Assembly: GCF_000485595.1 (NCBI RefSeq)
Contig: NW_014577147.1
Span: forward strand, 88,829 to 109,237
Length of the DNA stretch: 20,409 nt
Direction: 5' to 3'
From: Priapulus caudatus
Lineage: Eukaryota > Priapulida > Priapulimorpha > Priapulimorphida > Priapulidae
Shown one piece after another: positions 1-9,469 of this stretch; position 1 is the first letter of the stretch; each line of letters opens with the position of its first letter. Under the pieces are notes generated by a model. It was not told the DNA's origin. It did not search any database and saw only the letters and a list, made by a program, of their open reading frames with translations. The position numbers and the translations under genes are program-made.

Positions 1-155
1 TTATTAATAATATTCTATATAATACATAATATTTGTAAACTCATCAAAAACGTAACCGGGGAGTTCCCCCATATGCGGGGGGGGCTGGGGAGTGGTGTGG
101 GGTGCGGGTGACCGTGGGTCGGCAGTTTGTTCGCCAGACAATTAAACCCGTGTAA
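1..155. other. Gene-free AT-rich start followed by a G-run block
   Basis: The first 55 bases are AT-rich with no gene signal. Positions 76-118 hold several runs of three to eight G separated by short spacers, which is enough to form a G-quadruplex on the plus strand. No coding frame is credible. It lies just outside the first promoter-like repeat. Confidence 0.5.
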
Positions 156-985
156 TATGGCCGTGTTGTTGTTGTTTGTTGCTTGTCTTGCTTTTGATTT
201 GGTTGTTCGTTATTGTTATGTTGTTGTTATCGCTGCAGTCGTTTCATCGCTGTGTCATTATTGATGACGCTGTAAGCTGTTGTTGCGTGGTGCTGTCATC
301 GTTGCTGATGTTTTTCTTTTTTGGTGCTGTCGCTGTTTCTGTTGTATTTAGTTGTCTCTTGCTGTGTTTCTTCTTATTTTTGTTTTTGTTTTCTGATATA
401 CCTTTTCGCAGCAGTGTACTGTATGGCGATCATAGATGAACTAACCAACTGTAACCATCTCCTAATTCCTCTGCAGGAAATACACTGCTAGATGGTAGTA
501 ATACAGGTTTCTCGTTGATCGACTGCGCCCAGAATACGATTCATGTCAGAATTTAATATCACCCGTGTACGTGTTCGCGAGAGCTTACATCACATGAGAT
601 GGGACCGAACCCTAATTGTTGATAGCACGCAACGGTTTCCGTCACGCGTGACGAGACTCTTACGTCTGCCACAGACAGAACAGAGCGCTAGTAGACACAG
701 CCCTCAATGCATGTCTGCCCGCTACGGGCCAGCGACTGACGATGACCAACAGCTGCGTCTTGCTTATATAACAGTGCGTTATGCAACATACGAAAGGCTC
801 TTAGCAAAAAGCTGAGCAGCTGAATAGGTGTTGATAAGACGCTATGATAGAAAAAGGCGGCGTGGCAGAGCGTAACACGTTCGCGTATTTATGTAGCTCC
901 AGACCACACTGTGTTGACCGCATTCTAGCGATCTTCTGGTGTCACAGCCTTTGTTGAACTCCGAAGGAAGGCTGGTTCCAAGTAA
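156..985 (+). repeat. Promoter-like dispersed repeat, copy 1
   Basis: This stretch matches the reverse complement of about 15255-15951 over most of its length, with many small indels. Conserved blocks include the GTT-rich start, GATCATAGAT near 430, AGAATTTAATATC near 548, the 12-bp palindrome GTCACGCGTGAC (641-652), the TATATAA box (765-771), GCTATGATAGAAAAAGGCGG near 842 and GAACTCCGAAGGAAG near 955. The order and spacing of palindrome and TATA box (about 113 bp) are kept in both copies. Both copies run into a CA/CG microsatellite at the same end. The 90-residue open frame over 543-815 is not supported as a gene: the other copy carries indels across it. It could be an LTR or the 5' part of a transposon; no family is recognised. 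Confidence 0.7.
765..771 (+). promoter_or_regulatory. Candidate TATA box in the dispersed repeat
   Basis: TATATAA in the context GCTTATATAACAGTGCG. It is conserved in the inverted copy at 15470-15476 on the opposite strand, about 100-113 bp from the palindrome GTCACGCGTGAC in both. Conservation between diverged copies favours a functional element of the ancestral repeat; activity here is not shown. Confidence 0.35.
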
Positions 986-1020
986 AGGTTTAAAAAGCGA
1001 AACGCATTTGGCCTTGGTAA

Positions 1021-1215
1021 ACAACCACATACACACACGCACGGATACGCGTACAAAGCACTCACGTAACCCATTCACACGCACGCACGCACGCCACACA
1101 AAAACACACACACACACACACACACACAACACACACGCGCGCGCGCGCCACACCACAACATACACCACACCACATACACCCACTCAGACACCGCACGCAC
1201 ACGCACGCACACGCG
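1021..1215. repeat. CA/CG microsatellite
   Basis: Alternating CACACA, CGCGCG and CACGCACG runs follow the first promoter-like repeat. Open frames on both strands here are low-complexity His/Thr or Cys/Val artefacts. Confidence 0.9.
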
Positions 1216-2080
1216 CACCCAGCAACAGCTAGCAGCGGTAGTCGACCGGTACACGAACGTATTACACGTAGCGAGACTGCATACCTTACAGGTAAATTAA
1301 AGTGTAAATGTATTCTTTGTGTGAGATAACATTTTTGACGATTACAAATTTATGAATTTTCGTGAGGTGTGTGGCGGTGGGCGTGTTTGGTTTTGCCGTG
1401 CGCGCGTGTTTGATATGATGCTATGTATGTGCGATGGTTGTTCTTGTGTTTCCTCCTTATGCCGCGATACTGCTAATCCTGACGTCACGATGTGCCTGAT
1501 GCGCAGAATGGCGTCTCAACGCACCCTCACCGGTCGTAGCCAGCTGACGGAGAGCTGCGGCCTGGGGGCATTTCACACACACACACACAGCGCCCGTAGC
1601 CATGTTTTCTATTGGGGGGCGTTCGTTTTTTAATGTTGGCAATTTTCCTCGGCAGGGCGTGTACGAGATTTGTACCAGCGGGGTCTAACTGTAAAACCCA
1701 TAGTGCGAGCAGCGAAGGGGGGTGTGGGGGGCCCTCCCCCCAGAAATGTTTTTTTAAAATTACACCCCTCAGATGCGTTTCTGCGGAGCAAGGGGCGGTC
1801 CGAACTCCCCTGACCCCCCTGCTACACGCCCCTGCTCACGGGCGCGGAATCGACCAGGCGAGCGAGCAAGCGACCGAGCGGGAGAGGGGTGTGGCGAGGG
1901 GGGTGTTTCACGGGTTCACCCTCCCGCACGATGGAGATTTTTAGCAATTATTACACAAAATGGAGCGATGAGCGTGAAATTCTTGACCAAATTTAAAAAA
2001 AAAAAGTTTTGCTTGGGGAAGGGCTCGGGGGCGTTCGTCGAACCCCCCGAACCCCCCTGCCCCCATGGCGTACGGGTCCT
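1216..2080. other. Gene-free GC-rich repeat-like DNA
   Basis: Nothing here is recognisable as a gene. From 1716 to 2066 there are C- and G-runs, with two related blocks (about 1790-1835 and 2028-2070) sharing GGGGCG...CGAAC(C)CCCC...ACCCCCCTGC. This looks like decayed interspersed repeat DNA. A short CA run lies at 1575-1590. The overlapping open frames have no domain and low-complexity composition. Confidence 0.5.
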
Positions 2081-2149
2081 GCACACACACACACCACACA
2101 CACACACACACACAACACACGCGCGCGCGCGCGCGCGCACGCACGCACG

Positions 2150-2180
<31 letters not shown>
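2081..2180. repeat. CA/CG microsatellite
   Basis: CACACA runs flank a central GCGCGCGCGC block at 2119-2138. It gives simple Cys/Val and His/Thr frames on both strands, not genes. Confidence 0.9.
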
Positions 2181-2183
<3 letters not shown>

Positions 2184-2870
2184 TAATATTCCGTAGTCCG
2201 CGACCAGAGACAACATGAGGCCTATTGCTTTTTTAGCCAGTAAACAAATAAATATTCATAACATGCACTCAGTACATGCGTGCGTAACCAAGATATCCGC
2301 ATATTTGCGTTGATTTAATATAGTGTCGCTCATCCCAGGATCGGAATGACAAACCCTGTGTGGTTTTACACTGTGATTGCACACGCTAATTTGAGTGTCC
2401 CTATGTGCCATATTGTAGGCCGATAACGATTCCTAATTAGCCCAGTTAATATGTCAAAATACCGAATGCATGATTTCACGAGTATTTCTTTACTATAGCC
2501 GCTCAACTAAATATATTTCAGGTTTAGTCCCGCGCCCGTGACGATGGCTATAGCAACGTGATAGTCCTATTCTGTGTCTTTTACGTAAGATATCAGCTAG
2601 TAATGTCTTGCGACTATAAGAGTATTTCTTGTTAAAAATCTATTTTCGTTGTACGTATAGGGAGTTTCTCTGCGGGTGGCGACCTCTCATAACTCTCCTA
2701 ATACTTGGGTCAAAGTCTTTATAGCGCATATATATATATATATATATATAATATATATATATATAGTATCTTTATATCCCGTCTTGTCGTTTTGGTTGTA
2801 ATATTTTCCGCATATGCGTATTTCATGATACATGCAAAGTAATCTGTAACGTATGCAATCATATGTGTGC
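2181..2870. other. Gene-free AT-rich DNA with a TA microsatellite
   Basis: No coding signal is visible. A (TA)n tract with one phase slip occupies about 2728-2765. The final bases lead into the splice acceptor of the exon at 2878, so this is probably intron or upstream flank of that gene. Confidence 0.5.
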
Positions 2871-2877
2871 GTGTCAG

Positions 2878-3098
2878 GCTAGGTTACACAATCGACGCGA
2901 ATTATGGCCATTTCAACGCGGTTGGGCTCAACTATGGAGATGGTGGTATATTTTCGGCTCAGAGTGGCAAAAAGCCGCTAGACTACGGTATAATCTACCA
3001 AGGCTGCTTCCAATTCTCGAACGACTTCATTGGCAGCTACAGACGCATAGACGGCGCCAACAACAACCTGAAATGTGCTATGTCCTGCCGGCAATGGG
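2878..3098 (+). CDS. Internal exon with the start of a WSC-like Cys-rich domain (partial gene)
   Basis: I see one open exon with a CAG acceptor (2875-2877) and a GTGAGT donor starting at 3099. It enters at the third base of a codon and leaves after one base. The frame codes for about 73 residues. The first half (GYTIDANYGHFNAVGLNYGDGG) is Gly/Tyr/Asn-rich. The second half reads YQGCF, then 22 residues between the first two Cys, then CAMSC, ending QWG. The YxGCF start, Cys-x22-Cys-x3-Cys spacing and Asn-rich run before CAxxC fit the N-terminal half of a WSC domain, a carbohydrate-binding module of secreted or surface proteins. A partner exon with the remaining Cys would be expected downstream. 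I could not find one; the foldback at 3227-5868 would then sit in the intron. Base composition is more balanced than the flanks. Coding status is fairly sure; the family is moderate. Confidence 0.6.
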
Positions 3099-3226
3099 GT
3101 GAGTTATATATCTCTAAAGCGCCACTTCCATACAATGTACAGATGGACAGATAACACTAGTATATGAGTGTACGTGCTGCGTGCATAGATAAATATTTGC
3201 TTGAGCTCGTGCGTGAGTGCGTATAC

Positions 3227-5868
3227 GCGTATGGCAAGCCATTTGTATCATAATTCGAGAAACCACGAGTTCCTCGACACGAAACCAGGTTCGGGGCTCA
3301 CAAACCTAGTTTCTTGCTCAAGAAACCAGGGTTCTTGCATGGAAACTAGGTTTCGTGGCACGAAACCTGGTTCTAGCCTATACCGCTAGCTTATAGCTGG
3401 AATCTAGTTCTTGAACAAGAAACCTAGCGTTTGAGCAAGAACCTAGTTTCAGCAAGAAACCCACTTTCAACCGCGCATTTGTATCATAATTCGAGAAACC
3501 ACGTTCGTCGCACGAAACAGGTTCGTGCTCACCAAACTTAGTTTCTAGCCTATCACCGCAGTTATAGCTGGATCTTTAGTTTCTTTGAGCAAGAAACTAG
3601 TTTTGCGCGAGCCAAGAACCTAGGTTTCAGCAAGAAACCGCACTTTCTCAACGCGCCCATTTGTATCATAATTCGAGAAACATAGTTTACGAGCGACGAA
3701 ACCAGGTTTCGTGCTCACAAAACCAGGTTCTTTAGCCATGAAACTAGGTCTTCATGGCATAAACCTGTTTTTCTAGCCCTATAACCGCAGTTATAGCTGG
3801 AATCCTTATTTCGTTGAGCAAGAAACTAGGTTTTGGCAGCAAGAAACCCACTCTACACCGCGATTTTGTATCATAATTCGAGAAATCGCTAGTTTCGAGC
3901 CGACGAAACCTAGTTTCGTCGTTGCTAATTGGCCCGTATCATAGGATTCGTAATCCCGAGCGTGACGATCAGCGTATCAGCACTCGGGGCGCCACCTGCC
4001 TCCAGTAAATACTATAAATAACATACTAGTTAGGCCTAATTAATTAAATATTGTATAAATAAATTAAATAATGCTGTGCTATTAAATGGTACGAGAGTGA
4101 CGGTGCGTGTATCTGCGTTGTACCCGCGTGCACGTGGGTTTTACCCGCGTGTACGTGCGTGTACTAGCGTGTACCCGCGTGCACGGTGCGTGTACACAGC
4201 GTGTACGTAGCGTGTGCCCGCGTTGTACCCGCGTGTACTGTTGCGTGTTACCGCGATGAGACGCGTTACGTGCGTGTACGGCGTGTACCCACGTGTACGC
4301 GGGTACACGCACGTACACCACGTACACGCGTACGTGACGCGGGGTACACGCACGTAGATGCGGGTACACGCACGGTACACGCTGAGTACACGCACTGACG
4401 CGGCGGTACACGCAAAACGGGGTGGCCGGCGCGGGGGGAAAAAAACGGCCGGGCGAAACGTGTGGGGGCAAAAACGGGGAAAAACGGGGGGCAACGCAAC
4501 GGCAACGAAACGGGGAAAACAACGCAAACGGGTTAAAAACGGGCGGGGGCGGGGGGCGCGGGGAAAAAAAAAAAAAAAAAACGTACACGCTTGGTACACG
4601 CACGCTACACGCGGCATACGCACGTCACGCCACGTAACACGCCACGTACACGCGGGTACACGCACGTACACGCACGTACACGCTGGTACACGCAGGTGCA
4701 CGCGGCACACGCACGTACACGCCGTACACTGCGGGTACACGCGGGTACACGCGGGTACACGCACGTACCGCTAGGTACACGCACGTGCACGCGGCTACAC
4801 CGCTGCGGTTACACGCTGTTAACACGCACGTACACGCGGGTACACGCACGTGCACGCGCGCGTACACGCAGATACACGCACGTACACTCTCATCATTTAA
4901 TAGCCACAGGATATTTAATTTATTTATACATATTTAATGTAAGATAAGCCATAACTAGTATGTTATTTTCTATAGTATTTACTGAGCAGTTGCCCCGAGT
5001 GGCTGAACTACGCTGACGTCACGCTCGGGATTACGATCTAGATACGGGCCTTTTGCAACGACGAACTACGGTTTCGTACACTACGAAAACTATGGTCTCG
5101 AATTATGATACAACAATGGCGCGGTTTGGAAAGTTGGCCGTTTCTTGCTCCCAAAACTAGTTTCTTGCTCAAGAAACTAGATTCCAGCTATAACTGCGGT
5201 TATAGGGCTAGAAACCACGTTTTCTATGCCCACTGAAACCTAGTTCGCATGGCCAGAAACCTGGTTTGTGGAGCACGAAAAACCTGCGTTTCGTCGCTCG
5301 AAACGTATGGTTTCTCGAATTATGATTTACAAAATGGCGCGGTTTGAAAGCTGGTTTTCTTGGCTGAAACCTAGGTTTCTTGCTTTCAAAACCTAGTTGT
5401 CTTGCTCACGAAAACTATAGATTCCAGCATAACTGCGGTTATAGGGTTAGAAACACTAGGGGTTGTCGTGCCACGAACCTATTTCATGGCAAGAACCCTG
5501 GTTTTGCTTGAGCAAGAATAACTAGGTCTTTTGTGAGCACGCAAACCTGATTTCGTGCAGAGCAACCGTGGTTTCTCGAATTATCGATACAAATATGCGC
5601 GGTTGAAAGTGGGTTTCTGCTGAAAACCTAGTTCTTGCTCTCAAAACTAGTTTCTTGTCGCCCTGGCAGCGAAATACAGATTCGCAGCTAATAACTGCGG
5701 TTATAGGGCCTAGAAACTCAGTGTTTCGTGCCACGAACTAGTTTCATGGCAAGAACCCTGGTGTTTCTTGAGCAAGAAACTAGCGTTTTTTTGTGAGGCA
5801 CGAAACCTTGGTTTCGTGCGAGGAACCGTGGTTTCTCGAATTATGATACAAATGGCTGCCATATACGC
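3227..5868. repeat. Large foldback (inverted repeat) element
   Basis: The left arm (3227-4102) and right arm (4879-5868) are reverse complements, with many one-base differences. Each arm has four tandem units of about 180-260 bp. The left units start with TTTGTATCATAATTCGAGAA or close variants at about 3242, 3478, 3660 and 3865; the inverted marks are near 5095, 5312, 5572 and 5832. Units contain short palindromes of the GAAACCTAGGTTTC type. The inner arm parts are also paired: CCCGAGCGTGACG...CACTCGGGG at 3955-3990 with 4990-5030, the AT-rich block 4005-4085 with 4898-4985, and CTATTAAATGGTACGAGAGTG with its partner at 4880-4902. It resembles foldback transposons. No gene is present. Confidence 0.85.
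4103..4878. repeat. GTACACGC octamer array with orientation flip and G/A block
   Basis: The core of the foldback is a degenerate tandem array. From 4103 to about 4296 it reads GCGTGTAC/GTGTACCCGC; from about 4297 onward it reads GTACACGC, the reverse complement. The GTACACGC side is interrupted at about 4411-4582 by a block of AAAACGGGG-type repeats ending in an A18-like run. Long Arg/Thr- or Val/Cys-rich open frames on both strands are consequences of the octamer. Confidence 0.8.
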
Positions 5869-6199
5869 GCACCTGCGTGTGCACCTGATAACGCCTGAGT
5901 GTGTGCGCTATTATACACGTACGGGTGTGAATACGTGTGTACATACGCGCTGTGCGGGGCATGCATTCTGGTGCTTATTAAGTTTGTGGGGTGCATTTAT
6001 TTGTGTACATGCTTGCATGTGCGCGTCTGTGCGTGGGATTTCTTACGCTACTTACATTAACTATACTTATGTATTTTCGACGAGTGTCTCTGGTATGACC
6101 TTCACTCAGGCCTGTATTCACACACGCACTATATATATAAACACTATAATACGCATATATATATATATAGTATATATTATATATGTTGGTGTGTGGTGT

Positions 6200-6242
<43 letters not shown>

Positions 6243-6333
6243 CGCCGCCGCGCCGCCAGGTACACAGCCATGGTACACATGCACACACGCTGTCATAGAA
6301 CTAGACGAACGTTAGACGGCACCACGCAATCAG
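5869..6333. repeat. Flank with TG-rich sequence, TA tract and TG/CCG microsatellites
   Basis: Gene-free. TA-rich stretches lie at 6129-6184 (ATATATATAT), followed by a (TG)n run at about 6199-6241 and a CCG-rich end (6241-6258). The open frame across 5768-6298 runs through repeat DNA and is not a gene. Confidence 0.7.
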
Positions 6334-6400
6334 AGGCATTTGAAGCGTTTCAATAAAATATAATGCTATCTAAATACGGAATCTATTTACTACCAAATTC

Positions 6401-6771
6401 TTAATGTTTCTATACTCTCTTTCACCTATTATTGCCGACAGCTTCCTGTAAATTCCGTCCAAATCCTATACGTGCAACCATATACGCTGTCAGCCGCCAT
6501 TGCTCTCGCGGCTCCACTGTTGCACGCTTACACTAATATATATAGTAGTACAATATAAGCTGCCGGCGCCATTGCTCTCGCGGCTCCACTGTTGCACGCT
6601 TACACTAATATATATATAGTGTAACAACTACTACACACTAGTTGTGTATTACAGTAACAGTGGGGCCGCGAGAGTAATAGCGGCTGACAGCGTTTAATAA
6701 TTTACGGAATTAAGCGGAATTTACAGGAAACTGTCGGCAATAATAGGTGAAAAAGAGTATAGAAACATTAA
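6401..6771. mobile_element. Palindromic MITE flanked by TTAA
   Basis: The element starts TTAATGTTTCTATACTC and ends with the inverse GAGTATAGAAACATTAA. Stems of about 120 bp (6401-6525 with 6650-6771) pair with few mismatches; they include CCTATTATTGCCGACAG and its complement. It holds no gene. The left inner part is tandemly duplicated with a 72-bp period (6486-6549 and 6559-6620). TTAA at both ends would fit a piggyBac-like or other TTAA-targeting family, but because TTAA also belongs to the palindrome the target duplication cannot be separated from the TIR. Confidence 0.75.
6486..6620 (+). repeat. 72-bp tandem duplication inside the palindromic MITE
   Basis: GCCATTGCTCTCGCGGCTCC and the following ACTGTTGCACGCTTACACTA plus a TA run occur twice, 72 bp apart (for example ATTGCTCTCG at 6499 and 6571). 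Only one of the two copies can pair with the right arm. Confidence 0.85.
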
Positions 6772-7177
6772 ACCGATTTGTTTTTGTGTTCCTTGTTAAT
6801 TCGCCGTTGCAATAGGGCTTTAGCTAGCCAAGACACAGATTTCAGAACGCTGCCATGTTTCTCTGCCACCAGCGGCACCAGCAGTATGAATGACCAATGT
6901 TCTATTGCTTCGCCGCCAACACGTATGTAAATACAATAGAAATAATATAGTTATCTATATTATTTCTATGGTAAATACTATGCACATCATAACATTGTAA
7001 GCTTGTAACTTCATTAAACCTGTAATATATTATTATAATATGAAATATAGGCATAGCCGAATGGCGAGCGTCATTAAGCTGACCTTTGCATGGAAATAGA
7101 TGTATATACATGTTTATATTTATTTCTATGGACTTATATAATAAACATAATTATGGTAATTATAATAATAAATAGTC

Positions 7178-7657
7178 ATACCTACGTGCGCAGCCGTGGG
7201 CTGCTCGGCAACTAGTGAGTATCCAATTACATGGCAAGCGTGAGCTCATGCCGGGTCCAGCCGTCCACCAATATCGTTCCATAGCTGGCCGAAACGGGCA
7301 ACTTCTCAAGTAAGGGAGGCTTGGTTTAAAAGAATTGGGAGACCAAAGACCAACCTCCCTTCAGTGGTTTATCTTTGTTCCAACCACTTTACGAATAACT
7401 GTTTCACTGAGGTAATAGTAATACTAATTCGGCTAATTAATATGGTTATAATAATATGGACTAAGAAAGGAATGTCTATTATAGACGCCTATAATTTTCT
7501 TTTGTAGTCAACCATCGCCCGAAGAAAGGTTGGAATAGCACACAATCCTCAACTTAAACCGGGAGCCGTACCCTCCATATTCACACACTTTAAAAGTGGT
7601 TGTAAAACCCAAGCTAGCAAGCTTGGCTATAGAGCAGCCAAGAAGCGTGCGATAGAG
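7178..7657 (+). pseudogene. THAP-type C2CH zinc finger, broken two-exon relic
   Basis: The first segment (7178-7411) reads IPTCAAVGCS, later SFHSWP, then W-x-x-x-IGRPK, and YLCSNHFTNNCF. A GTAATA donor follows at 7412; after an intron with a TTTTGTAG acceptor the second exon (7508-7657) continues in phase 0 with RRKVGIAHNPQLKPGAVPSIF-type residues, ending in a Lys/Arg-rich tail before a GTAAAG donor. Zinc ligands are Cys (7187), Cys (7202), Cys (7376) and His (7385). The AVPSIF box is the family's C-terminal mark. THAP domains bind DNA and occur at the N-terminus of P-element-type transposases and host regulators. Defects: ATA stands where ATG is expected (7178-7180) with a stop upstream at 7169, and an in-frame TGA lies at 7241-7243. 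No further transposase exons are seen. It sits between the arms of the long-TIR element, so it probably belongs to it. Confidence 0.85.
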
Positions 7658-8040
7658 GTAAAGTGTATTGTAAATTATTCTCAGTACCTACCTTATTATA
7701 CTACATGCTACTATTTATAATAAAACTAAAATAAACTTTAAATATAATTAAATACATCTAGCTACATCTATGGAATGAATCAGGGCTCGAGCTTAACGGT
7801 TGCCCGCGGCCCGACGGGGCAAACGGGTAGACACGCGTATCATCGGAGCTGCAGTAAATAGCGAAGAACACGTCCGCGCGTGTTTCACAAAGCTCCGTTC
7901 GCTAAAGTTATTCGTTATTTAGCGAACAACTTTAGCGAAACCTCTGCAGGGTCTCGGTAAAATTAGTGAAGGACTTGCGGTGTATTTAAACCCTACAAAA
8001 ACAAAATGTAGCGCAGTGTGCGCTGTATATTGTAGCAGCG
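7658..8040. other. Interior of THAP element without genes
   Basis: No coding signal follows the THAP exon. CAGGGCTCGAGCTTAACGG at 7781-7799 resembles the terminal sequence of many hAT transposons, but no opposite end was found. At 7897-7939 three related segments (GTTCGCTAAA, TTTAGCGAAC, AACTTTAGCGAA) can form either of two exclusive hairpins. Confidence 0.45.
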
Positions 8041-8182
8041 ATGTCACACACACACACGCTGGCACACGCACGCGCACACACACACACACACACGCGCACG
8101 CACACACGCTGGCACACGCGCGCCCACACACGCCCACACACGCACGAACACATACATATACACATGCGCGCGCACGCAGTGC

Positions 8183-8225
<43 letters not shown>

Positions 8226-8453
8226 GTACACGCACGCACGCGCGCGCACACACACACGCGCGCGCACACACACACGCACACACACGCACGAACACATACA
8301 TATACACACGCGCGCGCACGCAGTGACACGTACACACACACACACGCGCGCGCACACACGCACGAACATATACATATACACACGCGCGCGCGCAGTGCCA
8401 CGCACACACACACATACACACACACGCACACACACACACGCACGCGCGCACAC

Positions 8454-8496
<43 letters not shown>

Positions 8497-8497
8497 C
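8041..8497 (+). repeat. Higher-order CA/CG minisatellite
   Basis: The CA/CG array contains three copies of a longer unit: CGCACGAACACATACATATA followed by CACA/TGCGCGCGCACGCAGTG(C/A)CACG, at about 8139, 8286 and 8360. All six frames are low-complexity, giving His/Thr or Cys/Val open frames that are not genes. It ends exactly at the inner edge of the right arm of the long-TIR element. Confidence 0.9.
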
Positions 8498-8604
8498 ATT
8501 CGGCTATGCGCCTATATTTCATATTATAATTATATATTACAGGTTTAATGAGGTTATAAGCTTACAATGTTATGATGTGCATAGTATTTACCATAGAAAC
8601 TAGA
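8498..8604 (-). repeat. Right TIR fragment of the THAP element, innermost part
   Basis: Reverse complement of 6961-7064, differing at only a few positions. The outer edge breaks at TTTACCATAGAAAC, where the 8629-9673 insertion begins shortly after. Confidence 0.85.
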
Positions 8605-9067
8605 AACGAGCAGTTGTCGCCAACTACATGTATCCCCCGTGATCTCGTATAAATGGAATATCTCTGTAAGGACGTAGAAGGCAGGTAACGTTAAATATGT
8701 CACAAAGACAAAGGTTGTGCCTCAGATGTGCAAGTATATGGAATCTGGTTACCCTAGGAGGCCGAAGAGAAAATGTAAGTCGACGGTAAAGGTCAAACTA
8801 AGGTTAAGGGCAGTGGTGGTTTTGGTATGCGACAGACCTTCTCCCCAAGATGTGTAAGCATACCAAGTTTGGTCGCGCTAGGTCAATTAGGGGCTGAGTT
8901 AGAGAGCGGACGGGAAATATGATCAAGGTCAAGGTAAAGGTGAAATAAAATTCGCAGTGACCTGTTGGGCAGTTTTTACCCGATCTCGGATGATCTTCAA
9001 ATTTGGCATGAAGGTGCGTTATGGTAAAGCGAAGACGCCAATCGTTTTTGGTGTGGGTGGAGTCATC

Positions 9068-9081
9068 GTTGCCATGGTAAC
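9068..9081 (+). promoter_or_regulatory. X-box-like palindrome (RFX-type site), copy 1
   Basis: GTTGCCATGGTAAC fits the RFX-factor X-box pattern of two GTTGCC/GGYAAC half sites. It is part of repeat segment B. Confidence 0.4.
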
Positions 9082-9469
9082 AACATTTTTGTGGAAATAT
9101 TGTAGAACCTGTAACTTGTGCTGTTTTTACCCAGTTAAATAAGTCACAAAGACAAAGGTTTGTTAGACAACTGGTGTGCCTCAGATGTGCAAGTATATGG
9201 AATCTGGTTACCCTAGGAGGCCGAAGAGGAAATGTAAGTCGACGGTGAAGGTCAAACTAAGTTCAAGGGCAGTGGTGTTTTTGGTATGCTACAGACCTTC
9301 TCCCCAAGATGTGTAAGCATACCAAGTTTGGTCGCGCTAGGTCAATTTGGGGCTGAGTTAGAGAGAAGGAAGGGAAATATGATCAAGGTCAAGGTAAAGG
9401 TGAAATAAAAGTCGCAGTGACCTGGTGGGCAGTTTTTACAGGTTCTAGAATATTTCGACAAAAAATGTT

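Larger units (their letters stand above)
6334..7064 (+). repeat. Left terminal inverted repeat of the THAP element (interrupted by a MITE)
   Basis: The arm comprises 6334-6400 and 6772-7064. It includes a hairpin ATAGAAATAATATAG / CTATATTATTTCTAT (6936-6950 with 6955-6969). Its inverted partners are at 8498-8604, 9674-9818, 12294-12345 and 12418-12493. The right arm keeps about 72 bp (12346-12417) that the left arm lacks at the MITE position. Confidence 0.8.

Noticed and set aside
543-815. 90-residue open frame
   Set aside because: It lies in a dispersed repeat; the inverted copy has indels across it, so no protein is conserved.
842-1232. Open frames on both strands over the CA/CG array
   Set aside because: Low-complexity His/Thr/Arg or Cys/Val residues dictated by the microsatellite.
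4082-4947. Long open frames (up to about 207 codons) on both strands
   Set aside because: Produced by the GTACACGC octamer, which is almost stop-free in most frames.
7215-7244. 30-nt intron in the THAP exon
   Set aside because: Shorter than any normal animal intron; insertion or decay is more likely.
7215-7260. 46-nt intron (GTGAGT...CCAG) removing the TGA
   Set aside because: It would shift the frame relative to the conserved FHSWP segment.
7919-8603. Open frames up to 207 codons on both strands
   Set aside because: Simple CA/CG repeat translation.
8957-9142. 61-residue frame with a membrane-like stretch
   Set aside because: It coincides with repeat segment B, which recurs inverted at 9438-9572.
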